Shown: positions 41,562 to 53,170 of the stretch, piece after piece
Layout of the letters: every line of letters starts with the position of its first letter
Numbering within the stretch: position 1 is the first letter of the stretch
Origin: Stenopsyche tienmushanensis
Lineage: Eukaryota > Arthropoda > Insecta > Trichoptera > Stenopsychidae
Length of the DNA: 64,000 nt
Direction: 5' to 3'
NCBI GenBank assembly: GCA_008973525.1
Contig: WACJ01000520.1
Coordinates: 868,001-932,000, forward strand
The notes under the pieces: model-generated
What the model saw: only the letters and a program-made list of their open reading frames with translations
Databases searched by the model: none
Told to the model about the DNA's origin: nothing
Program-made: the position numbers and the translations under genes

Positions 41562-42844
41562 TAATATTTAGTCTTGTTTTATGCCTTCTCGGAACGTATT
41601 CACCGCGTAAATTGAGGGATGGTTGTATATTATTGTTGAATGACTATATGAATTCCACCGCATAAATATGCTCTCTCTTATACACATTTAATGATAAGAA
41701 TCATAAATATGCACAAATAATTTATGGCATTTGATCCCTATACAATGATTTTGCAAGGATTTCGATCCCCACTTCAACCGAATATCCATGAAAAAATTAA
41801 TATTTTATCAATAAATTCGTGAGCTTGATGTTTTATCAAAAAATTAAATATGGGGTTAAATAGTATTATAATACGTCACTTCATACGTACATTTGATACA
41901 TTAATTAGGATAAAATCAATCAATAAATGTATATATTTTGCCTAATGATTCTAACTAAATTATCATCTAAATCGGTTTTTCATTGCGTATTTATGATCGA
42001 AATCTTCGCTGTTGAAATATTTTATTAAATCCTTTGTCTTTCCATGATGTGACTTTGATCGAAGCACTGCAAGTCTGCAAGCACGTCCATAAAACGCCAG
42101 ATTTGCATTTAAAAATAAATAAATAAACTACGTAGACAGTTTGCGTTTCTTTCTACCCGTTTTGCTTGGGCTACAGTGTTATTGCCTACACTCTTCCCAC
42201 CGAACTGCAAACACCTTTTTCTTTCACTCTATAAACGTACAAGCTTACGGCCCGCTAGGTATATATTAATATAACGGAGGTTTGCCTTCGAAAATCTCTC
42301 GGGATTCGAAAGGATTTCGATATAAGGTATATTCCTTTTTTTCCTTTTCCTTTTCGTTCCCCGTGGCCAGTTGCGATTGAATTTGAATGCGCTTAAAATC
42401 CCATTGTTTGGTTCTGTGTTTTATCATATATTTTATATACGCCCGCTGAGAAAACAGGGGCGGGCAATTATTTTTCAATTTTCGCTGCCTTTTTTACCGT
42501 CTATGCTCAACGAATAAAAAATGTATGCGAAACTTTTGCGCCGAAAATGTCTGATTTATTGCGAATTTCCGTTGAATTTATTTTGTTGTTCATTCTTCTT
42601 AAAACATAAGAGTCATTCAATGAATGCGTGTTTAGCAATAAAACAGAAAAATGCGCGTCTTAACATAGATTGTATTAGGATAGAATGTGGATAATGGATC
42701 AATAAAGTTGATGGATTAAAAGCATTTGAGCTACTCGATTAACGAATTGCTACGCTTAGATCAAAACATCGCCTAACATAATTATTTGATAGAGTCATCC
42801 AAATGTGACGCCCAAATATCTGTATGAACGATAGATTCAAGCAA
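41562..42844. other. Intergenic DNA with a GC-richer patch at about 42150-42560
   Basis: No gene recognised. The minus frame at 42266-42478 is a lysine- and glutamate-rich shadow of a pyrimidine tract. Confidence 0.45.
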
Positions 42845-43045
42845 AAATTTTTTTAGCGATGAAACTCATTTCACAATGGATGGATTCGTCATTAAGCAAA
42901 ATTGTCATATCTGGGTTGATGAAAATTCTCATTTTATTCAAGAAAGATGTCTTTATGGCCACAATTGAATCATATTAATGTGTCTAATGTCTATTTCCAG
43001 GAAGACAACATGCCACACAATATTGTGTCACATTTGGATGACCCT
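42845..43045 (+). mobile_element. Decayed Tc1/mariner-type transposase fragment, family Q copy 2
   Basis: An uninterrupted plus-strand piece (42852-42968) reads SDETHFTMDGFVIKQNCHIW then ENSHFIQE, the DExHF block with the first catalytic aspartate and the following WxDEN segment. After a stop, about 42992-43030 gives QEDNMPHN, equivalent to the QDNAPxH block with the second aspartate. Compared with the copy at 25705-25928 it lacks about 60 bases in between. No third aspartate or terminal repeats were found. Confidence 0.82.
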
Positions 43046-43873
43046 ATGTAATAATTTTTTTTAAAAAATTAATAGACCTAATTTAATGATCATTGATGGC
43101 ATTTATATATATTGAGTTCTTATGAGATTTAAAATAAAATGGACCAACTGTTCTCGATGACTTATTTTCCACCATTATCTCGCGAGCACGCCCGTTTTTC
43201 CTTTTCAATTTTCCATATGATGCGTCACGAGACATCAAATATTTGCACTGGGTACGTTTTTGACGTCCCCTCGATTTATGTAAAAAAAATACAAAATTTG
43301 CGGGACAAACAAATATTGCAATTTTACGCGTTACGGGGATTTGTATGATGACGTTTCCCGTATATTATGCATTATTTGCTTAGCGTCGTGTCGTTGACGC
43401 AGCGATAAATTAGGATGTCTGATGATAGCATTACTCTGTTCATTTATTTGACATACCTAATAATTGCGTTTGTGATTAGACAGTATGATTTGTTTGCTAA
43501 AAATTATGCACGCAGTTATCTTTGTGGCTAAACCATCCGCCTAATCAGTATTAATTTATAAAACCGAAGTCTCTGAAACTTTCTGACATGGATGATCTTT
43601 ATTTTAATCCTTAAAGAGGAAAGATGCCAATACAAATAAATGCAAATGATTTTATAATATTTTCAACATAATATGCTAGATGTAGATATCATTTAAATAT
43701 GAGTAACGAATAAGATATGCCCGCGGAATAAATAGTTTATGCGGATGATGACAGATCAAAGATGAAGCATAAACGGGATTTTTTCTGTATTAATTTATTA
43801 GTGATATATAAAAATACAAAAAGAGTATCTTATTTGTCTACATAGTTCCGTTCATTTGAAAAAATATATCGTA
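43046..43873. other. Intergenic DNA with a GC-richer patch at about 43130-43560
   Basis: The plus frame at 43139-43348 (69 codons) has no recognised domain. Nothing else is seen. Confidence 0.4.
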
Positions 43874-44292
43874 TAGGTAGCTTCTTGATCCTGTTACTGA
43901 AGAAAGAAGGCAAGAAAAACTTTATTTTGTTGCGCAACGTGTTATTATTCGTTTTAAACGAAGACGTGAAATTTTGAGAAGACTTGAATCACAGTTTGGT
44001 GATGCTACTATAAGTAAGACCCAAGTGTTCGATTGGGCCCAAAAGTTTCGTGAAGGTCTGAAAGTCAAGAAACAGCTGACTGGAAAATTGATGGCTATAG
44101 TATTTTGGATCTCAAAGGGTATTTTATTGATTGATTTTCTGCATGATAAATAGACGGCGAATGCAGCCTACTATTGCCAGGTGCTAGATAATGCAAAGGC
44201 TGCTTAAATAAAAACGAATAATTACGCGTTGCGCAACAGAGGATGCTACTTTTCGCTTTCTTTCTTCAGCGACGGAATCAAGAAGTTTCCTA
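43874..44292 (+). mobile_element. Mariner deletion derivative with intact terminal repeats
   Basis: Ends TAGGTAGCTTCTTGATCCTG and (inverse strand) TAGGAAACTTCTTGATTCCG are inverted repeats of about 30 bases, continuing into ACTGAAGAAAG / GCTGAAGAAAG. TA flanks both sides (43872-43873, 44293-44294). The plus strand holds an unbroken frame without ATG: RRREILRRLESQFGDATISK followed by TQVFDWAQKFREG, the second helix-turn-helix of a mariner/SETMAR-type transposase. A deletion then joins it to SKGILLIDFL, a piece from just before the second aspartate. It is non-autonomous but could be mobilised by an intact relative. Confidence 0.9.
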
Positions 44293-44535
44293 TACAATGG
44301 AATAAATTCTAATGAAGGACACTATATAGAAAAATAATTTATTCTATTTGCATCTTTATATATCATTAACAAATTTGTATGGCAATATTCCGGGTTATAT
44401 TTGAATCACTATTATACAAAATTCTAAAGCAAATTTCAATAGATTATTTTGTATACATTTTGCGAAATGAGGCTTAGAATACTAGAATTATCTCGTTTAA
44501 TTTACTCTGATGCTATTATATACAGTAGATAGATA

Positions 44536-45426
44536 CAATAGAACCTCGATTATCCGGATTGGAGATGAAAGTAGTCCGGATAACAAAAATCCGGATAATC
44601 GAAAATAATCATAATTGGCAGGGAAAATATGAGTAATTTTTATTCGTCTAGATTTACATACATATATATACACATACAATACATTATTTTTTATCAATTA
44701 TCGATTTTTGCTTAACCTTTCAACTGCCAGAGCGTAATGAGCGTGAACAAATGCGACTCGTCGGTGAGTCGTTGGCATTTAAAAGGTCAAAGCGAGCTCT
44801 TCTTTTAAAAGCTGTCAAATCGGGAATATTTTTAAGTTGTCCTAAATTACACTCTTTTTGGTTCTAAATAGTGAAAAGCTTCAGAATTATTTTTTTATTT
44901 ATTTCCTCGTCATTCAAATTTTGGAATTCAGGATCGTTTGCATCGTAATTTAATCTCTCGGATACATCTTCTGCGCCAGAATTTTTTGCTATTGCTTTCC
45001 CAATGTCTCTTATATCAGGTTCTACCGCGTTATTCAAAATTTTGTTCCATATTTTTTCAAAGTTGACACATCTAAAGAATTTCAAACATCTACTGCGATG
45101 TAACAACAATCTCTTGAATTTATTTTCTTGTGGAAGCTGATAACTGTCTCTTCGTTATTTTCATCTGCTAGCAATGCTCGTCTCATTTGATACCGTGTCG
45201 TCCTTTGATTTTTTTAAACCAGCCCGAACTTGCATTGAAGGTGGAATTTCCATTTAATTTTGTATTAAAAAATATTGCTTTTTCACACAGTAATGGATCA
45301 GATATTAGCTGTCCAGTTGATCATCTTTGTTTCTTGATTTTTTTATAATTTTCTATAAAATATATATTTTTTGTTTTGTTATGAAAAATCCGGATAATTG
45401 AGGTCTGGATAATCGAGGTTCTATTG
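44536..45426 (-). mobile_element. Decayed pogo/Tigger-type DNA transposon
   Basis: The 891-bp element is flanked by TA (44534-44535, 45427-45428). Its ends are CAATAGAACCTCGATTATCC plus GG and the inverse GGATAATCGAGGTTCTATTG, matching the known pogo/Tigger terminal style. Sub-terminal repeats of ATCCGGATAATCG/TTG occur at both ends. A minus-strand frame (44864-45109) encodes 81 residues with RCLKFFRCVNFEKIWNKILN and LNDEEINKKI, like the C-terminal part of Tigger-type transposases. The DDE core and the DNA-binding domain are lost. A tiny fold-back element is nested at 44711-44790. Confidence 0.9.
44711..44790. mobile_element. Tiny fold-back element nested in the pogo relic, family F
   Basis: The ends CTTAACCTTTCAACTGCCAG and (inverse of the right end) TTGACCTTTTAAATGCCAAC are inverted. 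The core GCGACTCGTCGGTGAGTCG is nearly palindromic and matches the perfect palindrome at 26799-26820. Within about 80 bases the whole element can fold on itself. It carries no protein. Confidence 0.7.
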
Positions 45427-47167
45427 TATTTTTGTGATTTTTTGAACAGGTTTATGTAATTCTAAATTCTAAATGAATTACTCCAGTGAAATCCCATTAT
45501 AAATAGAGAAAAACCATTTATATTGCTAATAATGATTTAAAGACAGAAAATAAATAGAGAGATGACCCGAAAAAAGTCATTGTATAAAATTCATTTCTCA
45601 TCGCACATTTATGAATAATCTTAATTACTTATGAATTTGCTCACTTTTTATCGGTAAGAAGAAATACGAATGTCCTGAAAAAAGTTACATTTTCCCAAAA
45701 TAATTTATTGAAGCGATGGTTATAATTACTAAGTTACTCATACTAGATTTAATGATTAATTAAATTTATCAACAGAAACAACCCTTGCTAAAAATATTGA
45801 TATATATATATTTAACTTGGATATCAGCTTATGGTTGCAATAACATCAATATATCATGCAGTTATTATTTATTTAAAAAAATGCAAACTCGATTTACATA
45901 ATACAGTTACTTTTACAAAGAATATTGAAAGATAAACGGAATGTAAATTGTTATCTCAGTAAATAAGCAGTCCACAATCAAATACATGGAACTGATTTGC
46001 CAATCTATTACCAATATTTTTAGAAAAGCATGATTATCGGCAGTGATTGATATTTACATAAACATTTGTTTGCATTTCGATCATAATATTGAAGCAATGT
46101 ATTTGTATAATTCTGTTCCAGGCTTAAATTAAACAGATATTTGCAATGAAATTCAAACCGAGCGATCTGAATAATTTATAAAATGATCCAAGCACATCTA
46201 AATATTGTCTTCTTATAATAAGCGTTTGTTATAGAGGAAAAATTAAAATCGTTGAATCGCTTTAGAACATGTCGAGCTGATTAAATAAATGTATATTATA
46301 ACAGATATTGGATAGAAAAATTTCAGGAAAAACAGTCTGGTTAATTGTTTTATGTTGTTTTAAACTTCTTAGATTTTATGTATGCATACAATGCCACAAA
46401 ATAATCAAAAATACATTCCGGATGTTATAGTAAGGCCTGAACGATGATGAATACGACGTTGGAATGAAATCACATGCGAATAGCGTCGTGAATGCAAACA
46501 AATGTCGACATTTGTCGTTATCCATCGCATGTAGAATAATTGCCTCCGATTAATTAGAGTGTCGTTGGCATTTACCTAGAATGCCACATATTAATTTATT
46601 ATTTGCCAGGACACTCGAGCACCGTATGCTGTGGAACACCTAAATTAATATAATTGATTTATCTCGAGTACCAGTGCGGATTTCATATCTGTTTTGTGCG
46701 CCTCTGCGACTTCACACAGCACTATCTACCCAATCTACTTTATCGATAGATCTATTCGCTCCGGAGAGATAGCATTTGGTAGTGGAAAATCGTCGAGGAG
46801 CCAAAAAATCTAATTTATGACGAAGAGAGCTACTCGAGACCAAGTCTGATATTGTCTTGTGAAAATGCCTGGATGTGACAAGACACTCAATTATGCTTCC
46901 AAGACAAATGATTTATATAAAAGGTATATTATGAAATCAATGCAACAAAGTGGAGGCCAATTCACCAATTATTACACATAAAAATGATTTATGTGGGATT
47001 GGACGATAATAAAATATTGAATCGTTATATGTAATCCCACCAATATGTTTAGCGAACCATTTATGTAAATCCGTAAATTATTTATTAATGAACTAATTTA
47101 TTATTTTATGCTATGATATACTATGTTTATGAAAAAAAAATGGTAAATCACGAAGTTGCAAATATTA
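45427..47167. other. Intergenic DNA, no genes recognised
   Basis: AT-rich up to about 46420, then a moderately GC-richer patch (46420-46800) without open frames of note. Confidence 0.5.
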
Positions 47168-47285
47168 GGGGGACCCGAAAGTATTCGAACATTTTGAGAC
47201 CTTGTATTTGAGTTCAGTTTGTGATGGAAACATCTTTGTTTGTAATTTTTTGGATAGCTATTGTTACATATTATTATAGTCCGGA
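47168..47285 (+). mobile_element. Truncated end of mariner family A, copy 2
   Basis: TA followed by GGGGGACCCGAAAGTATTCG at 47168 is the best preserved end of the family also seen at 41561 and 61346. The adjoining bases (TTTTGAGACCTTGTATTTGA, then a stretch including GGAAACATCTTTGTTTG) match the inverse of 41530-41480. No second end was found nearby, so only a fragment remains. Confidence 0.8.
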
Positions 47286-50200
47286 TTGACTATAAAAATA
47301 TTGTTTTATGTATATGATGGGATATATGGGGAATATTTTACGTATAATTTTATATTTCAGAAACCATAAATTAAGTTAAAAAACATGAGTAACATTTAAT
47401 AAATGAATTTTTCTTGCACATCTTCTCATGCTAAAATTAGTCGTATGTATAACATAGTTTTATTGATTTAGTATCTTTTATGTAATATAGTTCCTATATC
47501 ACTGATATCGTGGTCTGTAATCGGCGTTTGCCATATAGTTGTGCCTTGTTTCATTAAAATGCAATAAATTATGCGCGAATAGATTATGAAATTTTGGAAT
47601 AATTACAGTCTTGCAAGAAAAATAGACACGTGCAATGGGAAGCTTAAATGTGTACATATTAATAAGATTAACTCATTAAGTGGCAAAAGAGGCTGGCGTT
47701 ATCCCATGAGCTTCCATGTGTACACACGCGAGTTTCCTAGCAAATCTTTCACCCCTCATTTAAGGTAAGATCGTGCATTTGAATGTGTTGTTTCAGAGGG
47801 GTGGTGCTACCCTCCTAAAGATTCCGGGGGAGGGATTAGAGCGATGACGTCACGGGACAACATGGGAGATGTGAATACGCACCGCTCGGGATGAGAAACA
47901 CGCCTACCCGAACACAGTTATAATTATATTCTGTAGTTTGTTTTCTGGGGGGAAATATGTTTATTTGCATTTCCCAGCCGAATGCAAACTAAACGAGTTC
48001 AAAATCCTCGAATGACAAGAAAATACTATAATCCGGTGTTTATGGGACTTTAAATAACATTCAACTTCTTCGGAGGCACTGACAGTTATTGTGGAAGAGA
48101 TGTAGGAATCCCTTAGCTATATTTGCATGTTTTTTACGATTCCTGATCTGTTTTCTGAACAAAGAACAGATTGGATGATGGATGCTATTTGTACCGGCGG
48201 ATATAGGAAGTGATAAAGTTCTATTTTCGGATCAAAAGCAGATAAACTGACTATGTTTGTATTAAGACAAAAAGAAAATTGTTTGGGTTTTGGGAGAAAA
48301 AATGAAATCTTATTTTAAGGGATGACGCAAGACGCTTTTCAGTATACGAGTGTGCTAAAAAATCTCAACTGACTTTGTTGTTATCAATCAATGAGATTTT
48401 GTAATTATGCAAATCATTGCCTCTTAATTAAAAATACATCAGAAATAATTGAAATTGATAACATACAAATTATAGAATATATCCCCAAACATTGATTTTG
48501 TCAATGTATTATTGAGAAATTAATTGGAGGAAAAATCAAAGGGCATATGCTAAAATAACTATTCAATTAGCAAAAGTCATCTATTTATTTTGCTAAAATT
48601 GTCTTATCATAAATTAGAGATGATAAGATTTTATATTGTATGAAGATAATCTCAAAAATGACAGATGAAAATAAGAAAAATCATGTTAGTTGTCTTGATT
48701 GAATCCATTCTAAAAAGTATTGGTAAGTAAGACTATTATATATTTTATATGGAAGAAATAATAAACAGTTACTTTGAATAACTATATCAATATCGTCACG
48801 CAAAATTTATATGGATATATATAGTATTATTTTGATTTACGCGATAAAAAAATCTGCTATAGTTGATATAAGTGCAAATATTCACCAATAAATGGGCATT
48901 GGATCTATTCATTACACGTTAATATACAATAGTTAATTTGCTCATGCGGCTTATGCCAAATGGCCTAAACAAATATTGTATATGATATGACCGATTTCCA
49001 CGTGTGCAGGTTGAGAAATCCGCATGTGTTCGATTCTTGCATAAATAGAAATAAATTAAATAAGAATGGCACGTGTCAAATCGGTCGGTAAAAACGACTA
49101 GTCCACCCAAATCTGAACGAGAGCTACTTATCTTATTAAAATTGCATTGGTCTGTATGGGGCGAAGGGGGTGCGATTACATACGGAAACCAAACAATCAC
49201 AAGTAGGTTTGCAGATAGGGAAAAGGGCCACCTCCGGGTGGTGAGGGCTCAACTGGGATTAGGCGAACGACAACCAATCAAGGGTAACTGGACCGTGCAT
49301 TACGACGATCGCCACAAACGACGTCCTCATCTACATGGCAGTTTCCTCGCAAGAAGGCTGCTTCCTAGGACCTCTTTTCCCTTGATTTTGCGGGAGAGTA
49401 TTCGGTCCTTCGTTTTACGAGGGTCGTGCGCCGCGGGTGAACTCTGAAGAAACTTATAGTGTGTCCGCACGTATTATTCTGTATTGTGTACTGTCTGTCT
49501 GCTGGTACTACGCAACGGCTGGGGAGACTATGCTCCTTGTTATATCATCATTCTTATACAGACAGTTCCATCATTAACTTTCTGCACCTTTCTTTCATCC
49601 TTATTGATTATCATCGAGGGATTATCCAGAATCGAGACGACCTGTCCCAACATCGATTTTGACCGCATTCGATCCGCTAATTTTGATATCATCCAATGCA
49701 ATAGCAAATTTGCGACCATCACGCGGAGATGAAAATTACATTTTAAAAATATCCCAGTCTATTCCGGTGTCGACCGAAATATAACTTGTAGTACCTTTAC
49801 CTGTAATATCATTACGTTTTCCATTCTACCTGCGCTAGTGACAGCAGAAAGGTAGGAATAAAAGGGTCGATAATAATATGTATATGCGAAGGGAAGGTGC
49901 GGTTCGTCGGGACAAGGGATAGTCTTATTTATAAGGTCGTGGGTTGATCTCTACAGGACCGTGAAACTGACCGAATTTTCGCATCCATACATGTAACGTT
50001 GTCCCGTCGGTCGATATTACTATAAACACGAATCTGCACGTATTATTATATTCGGGACCTCTTCTCCCGACACCCATATATTACTACACCTTTCAAGAAA
50101 TAAACGAAAAATCCCTACATGCCATTTAATAAATAATTTCGGGGCAAACGATGCGAATTTGCGCCACTTGGCGAGCTCCAATTACGACTTTGACTTGTGG

Positions 50201-51089
50201 AAAACCATGAAAAATAGACTATTTCGCTTGGATCCTTTGTTTAAAACAATTCAGTATTTGAGTTGTTCATGTAAGCCATGTTCACCAAAAATGGATTGCT
50301 TTGATCAAGAATCATTAATATTAATATTAAGTAATACTTTTTAGCTTTAAATGTAATATTCAAGATTTAAAGCAACAGTTATGCTTAATTTTCGATATTT
50401 TAAGTTTAATACATGGATAACAGATGAGACAAATAAATAGTATACAATTTTGAAGATTATAATTACAGTAAATTGCTCAATATTTGGGTTTTGTTATGGA
50501 TTTACCAAGATTGAACTTGAATAAAGTTAAATCTTCATCAATGCTCATAAAGATTCTTAGATATAGTATTGGTATTACAACTCAATTTTCCTAATTATTG
50601 AATGGTTTGTTAAAAGTTGTGAACTAATCATGATACATTGGAACTTATAAATACACTGCAAATATTTTAGTAATTGTGTATTCAGTCAACGTGAAGTATT
50701 ATTTTATATCATGGTAATTATTCTATTGTGAATCTCACAAAATGGGTTAAAAATGATCGTTATTAAAACTTTAAAACATAAATCATAAATCTTCACTGGG
50801 AAAGATGTCCATTAATATCAATAATATTATAATGAATCAATCAAACGCAAATTTATTTGATAAATTTGGGACTTATTTAAATGAAAAATTAGCTGTAAAT
50901 AATTCAAATTTTGGAAATTTCTTTAGAGATTATTTTCTTAAAATTTTAAAGTGTGAAAATATCAAAATAATATTTTTTCAAAATACTAGATTTAAATTGT
51001 TTAACATTGAGATTTTTGTAATAAACGCCGTATAAATATGAATTTAATGAATGACAATATTAAATAAAATGTATTTAATAGGTCATATA
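47286..51089. other. Gene-free stretch with GC-richer patches at 47560-48060 and 48940-50200
   Basis: The longest frame is 124 codons on the plus strand (49073-49447), beginning MSNRSVKTTSPPKSERELLI. It has no known domain and no splice context I can define, and frames overlap on the other strand, so I do not call it a gene. The patches could be regulatory or transcribed non-coding DNA. 48100-48900 and 50200-51089 are AT-rich. Confidence 0.4.
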
Positions 51090-51496
51090 TTAGGTCCTCC
51101 TGAAAGAAATCCATTATTTTAGCACACTTGTTTGAAAACTTGATGGAAAATTACAGGATGCCCCTAAGCCAGGAAGATCCTCAAATTTTGGTGAAGATAT
51201 GCTGCAATCTTTAAATGAATCAGATCCTCGTCAATCAAACTCCCAGATCTACTGATTACTATCTATTTCGATCTTTAGAGCATTGATTAAAGGAAAAAAT
51301 AAATGAAAACTTAGATCAATTCCATAATTATTCGAATATATTATAAGAAAAGGATTAAAAACTTATAGAAGAGATAGGATTCGGTTGTTGATAATAAAGG
51401 CGATTATATTTTATGTTGAGTTGTGTGTAAAAAAATTTGAATAAATAACGCTTATAGTTAGAAAAATGAGAATGGATTTCTTTCGGTATAACCTAA
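51090..51496 (+). mobile_element. Mariner deletion derivative, TTAGGT ends
   Basis: The 407-bp element is flanked by TA (51088-51089, 51497-51498). Its ends are TTAGGTCCTCCTGAAAGAAA and (inverse) TTAGGTTATACCGAAAGAAA, both continuing into TCCATT. The plus strand reads GKLQDAPKPGRSSNFGEDML then QSLNESDPRQSNSQIY, and after a stop RALIKGKNK, the linker and second helix-turn-helix of a mariner transposase. The catalytic part is deleted. TTAGGT ends are typical of irritans-type mariners. Confidence 0.88.
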
Positions 51497-52465
51497 TATT
51501 TATATTTAGTTATACTTGAAAATTATTATATTCCTTCTAAGGATATTTTCATTTTTTGCGTCCCCAAATAAGGTTTCATTTTGAATAAAATACAGGCTCT
51601 ATTCGTCCATGAATACGGTCAGTAAAAAGTATCATTTTTAAGAGGGAAAATATGTGAAGGGTTGGGAAAGGTTTATGTGGAAAATTAGTATTTTCGTTTT
51701 ATATTCGGGGTAAGAAACTAGCTGTGCTATAGTTGTGCTGTCAGCCCGCACGACAACGGCGAAGGAATAAGAAGAGAGAAATAAATAGAGGAAGACGTAG
51801 ATTTATTGCAAACACTACACACTCCAGAGATATATTGTTGAAGAAACAGAGTGCAAGAAGGAAGAGGACGGAGCAGGAGACGCGGCCAACTTTCTCCTCG
51901 GAGTGGAAAAGAGAAGACTCGGAGATTTATGAGGCTGCCATAACGAGACAGGCGAGTGGCGTGCGTCTCTTAAGGGCGCCTTCAGGACCTACCAATGATG
52001 AGAAATTATACCGTTTTAGAGGCCGCCATTAGCGATTTTCGGGAAGCCACGATCTCTTGACGCTCAACTGCTGCCACCCAAATTGCCCACATAACCTCAA
52101 TATTTGCACTTTATTGTCTTAGCTTTAAGCAAAAATATCAAAATAAATGGCGAAGAGCCCCGGAGAAGACTCCGTGGACCGGCTTCTTTCTGCGCCGTAA
52201 AAAACCAAAAGATTATTTCTTTCCCTTTTCTGTCAACTACGTTTTCATTCCGTAAATAAATGCAAGACGCATATTACAACGAACAACTTCAATCTGATTA
52301 CGAAAATAAAATGTTCAATTTTTGCAGATTTCTTTCTGTGTACAATTTTATGTCCTCCAAAAATTTTAAGTTTTGATAGTTCAAATTACAACTTTTTTAT
52401 GTCTTTAATGTCTTTCTTGTTCAGGTATGAAAGTTGGATAGAATGTTCGTACCTATAAAACATTA
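51497..52465. other. Intergenic DNA with a GC-richer patch at about 51720-52210
   Basis: A purine-rich plus-strand frame of 99 codons (51733-52032) is rich in Arg and Lys because of an AGAG-rich run and has no recognised domain. It is probably not a gene. Confidence 0.4.
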
Positions 52466-52560
52466 GCCCTTTGATGAGTGTGCCCACACATGTTGTGTGT
52501 GCATTCGAAAGATGTAGAGAGAGTATGCCCGCACAAGCTGTGGGCAGCGCCCTATAACGC
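52466..52560. repeat. Double hairpin, possible member of tiny fold-back family F
   Basis: TTAGCCCTTTGATGAGTGTG is followed by two inverted repeats, GCCCACACATGTTGTGTGTGC and TGCCCGCACAAGCTGTGGGC plus A. The left end resembles the TTAACCCTTT ends of the elements at 37137 and 44711. No matching right end was seen, so membership is tentative. Confidence 0.4.
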
Positions 52561-52869
52561 TTTAATTACAATGCCGAGCTTGTATTTCTAATAGATTTTT
52601 TTTTTCAAATTATGATATCCTAAGAATTCCGAACGTTCATGTATTAAGACCTAATAGTAATTTAAACAACAGTATTTTATTGTTTCTATTAACCTTTCCT
52701 TGACCATGATGTATTTAATAGAACTGAGTCGAATTGTGAAAATGTTGTAATAATGGGAATTATTAAAACATTACTACATCGAATCTATATACTATTGAAT
52801 ATCAAAATGAAATATAATAGATACGGGGTTCAAAATTTCATATGGTGTACCAAATACATATCATAGTAA

Positions 52870-53170
52870 GGGAAAGGAGTTATTCTAGTCAAAAGGTACA
52901 CATTTTGGGAAATAAAAAAATAAAAAATATTCTTAATTAGTAAAAATATCACTATTGTCACTACCTCACAAAAATAATAAATTTTGGCCCTATTTTTTAA
53001 CAGTTTTAATTTTTTTTAATAGTTAAAAATTAAATTTTAACATAAATCTGATAGAACAATAACAAGCTTTGTATAGAAGATTTGTACCAAATTTGAAGTT
53101 AATTAATTATTTAGAACTTGTGATATCATGTCAATCGCGTTGAAAAAAATAGTTTCGAGAAAAATGCTTC
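52870..53170 (-). repeat. AT-rich interspersed repeat, family X, copy 4 (truncated)
   Basis: Reverse-oriented copy beginning GTTATTCTAGTCAAAAGGTA and containing CATAAATCTGATAGAACAAT and TGATATCATGTCAATCGCGT. It stops after TTTCGAGAAAAATGC at about 53167, so about half of the repeat is missing. Confidence 0.7.

Noticed and set aside
49073..49447. 124-codon plus-strand frame, the longest non-Pitx, non-transposon frame after the last Pitx exon
   Set aside because: No known domain and an opposing frame overlaps its start. It would deserve recall if transcripts or conservation were shown.
51733..52032. 99-codon arginine-rich frame
   Set aside because: The charge comes from an AGAG/AGGA-rich stretch, a common source of false basic ORFs.
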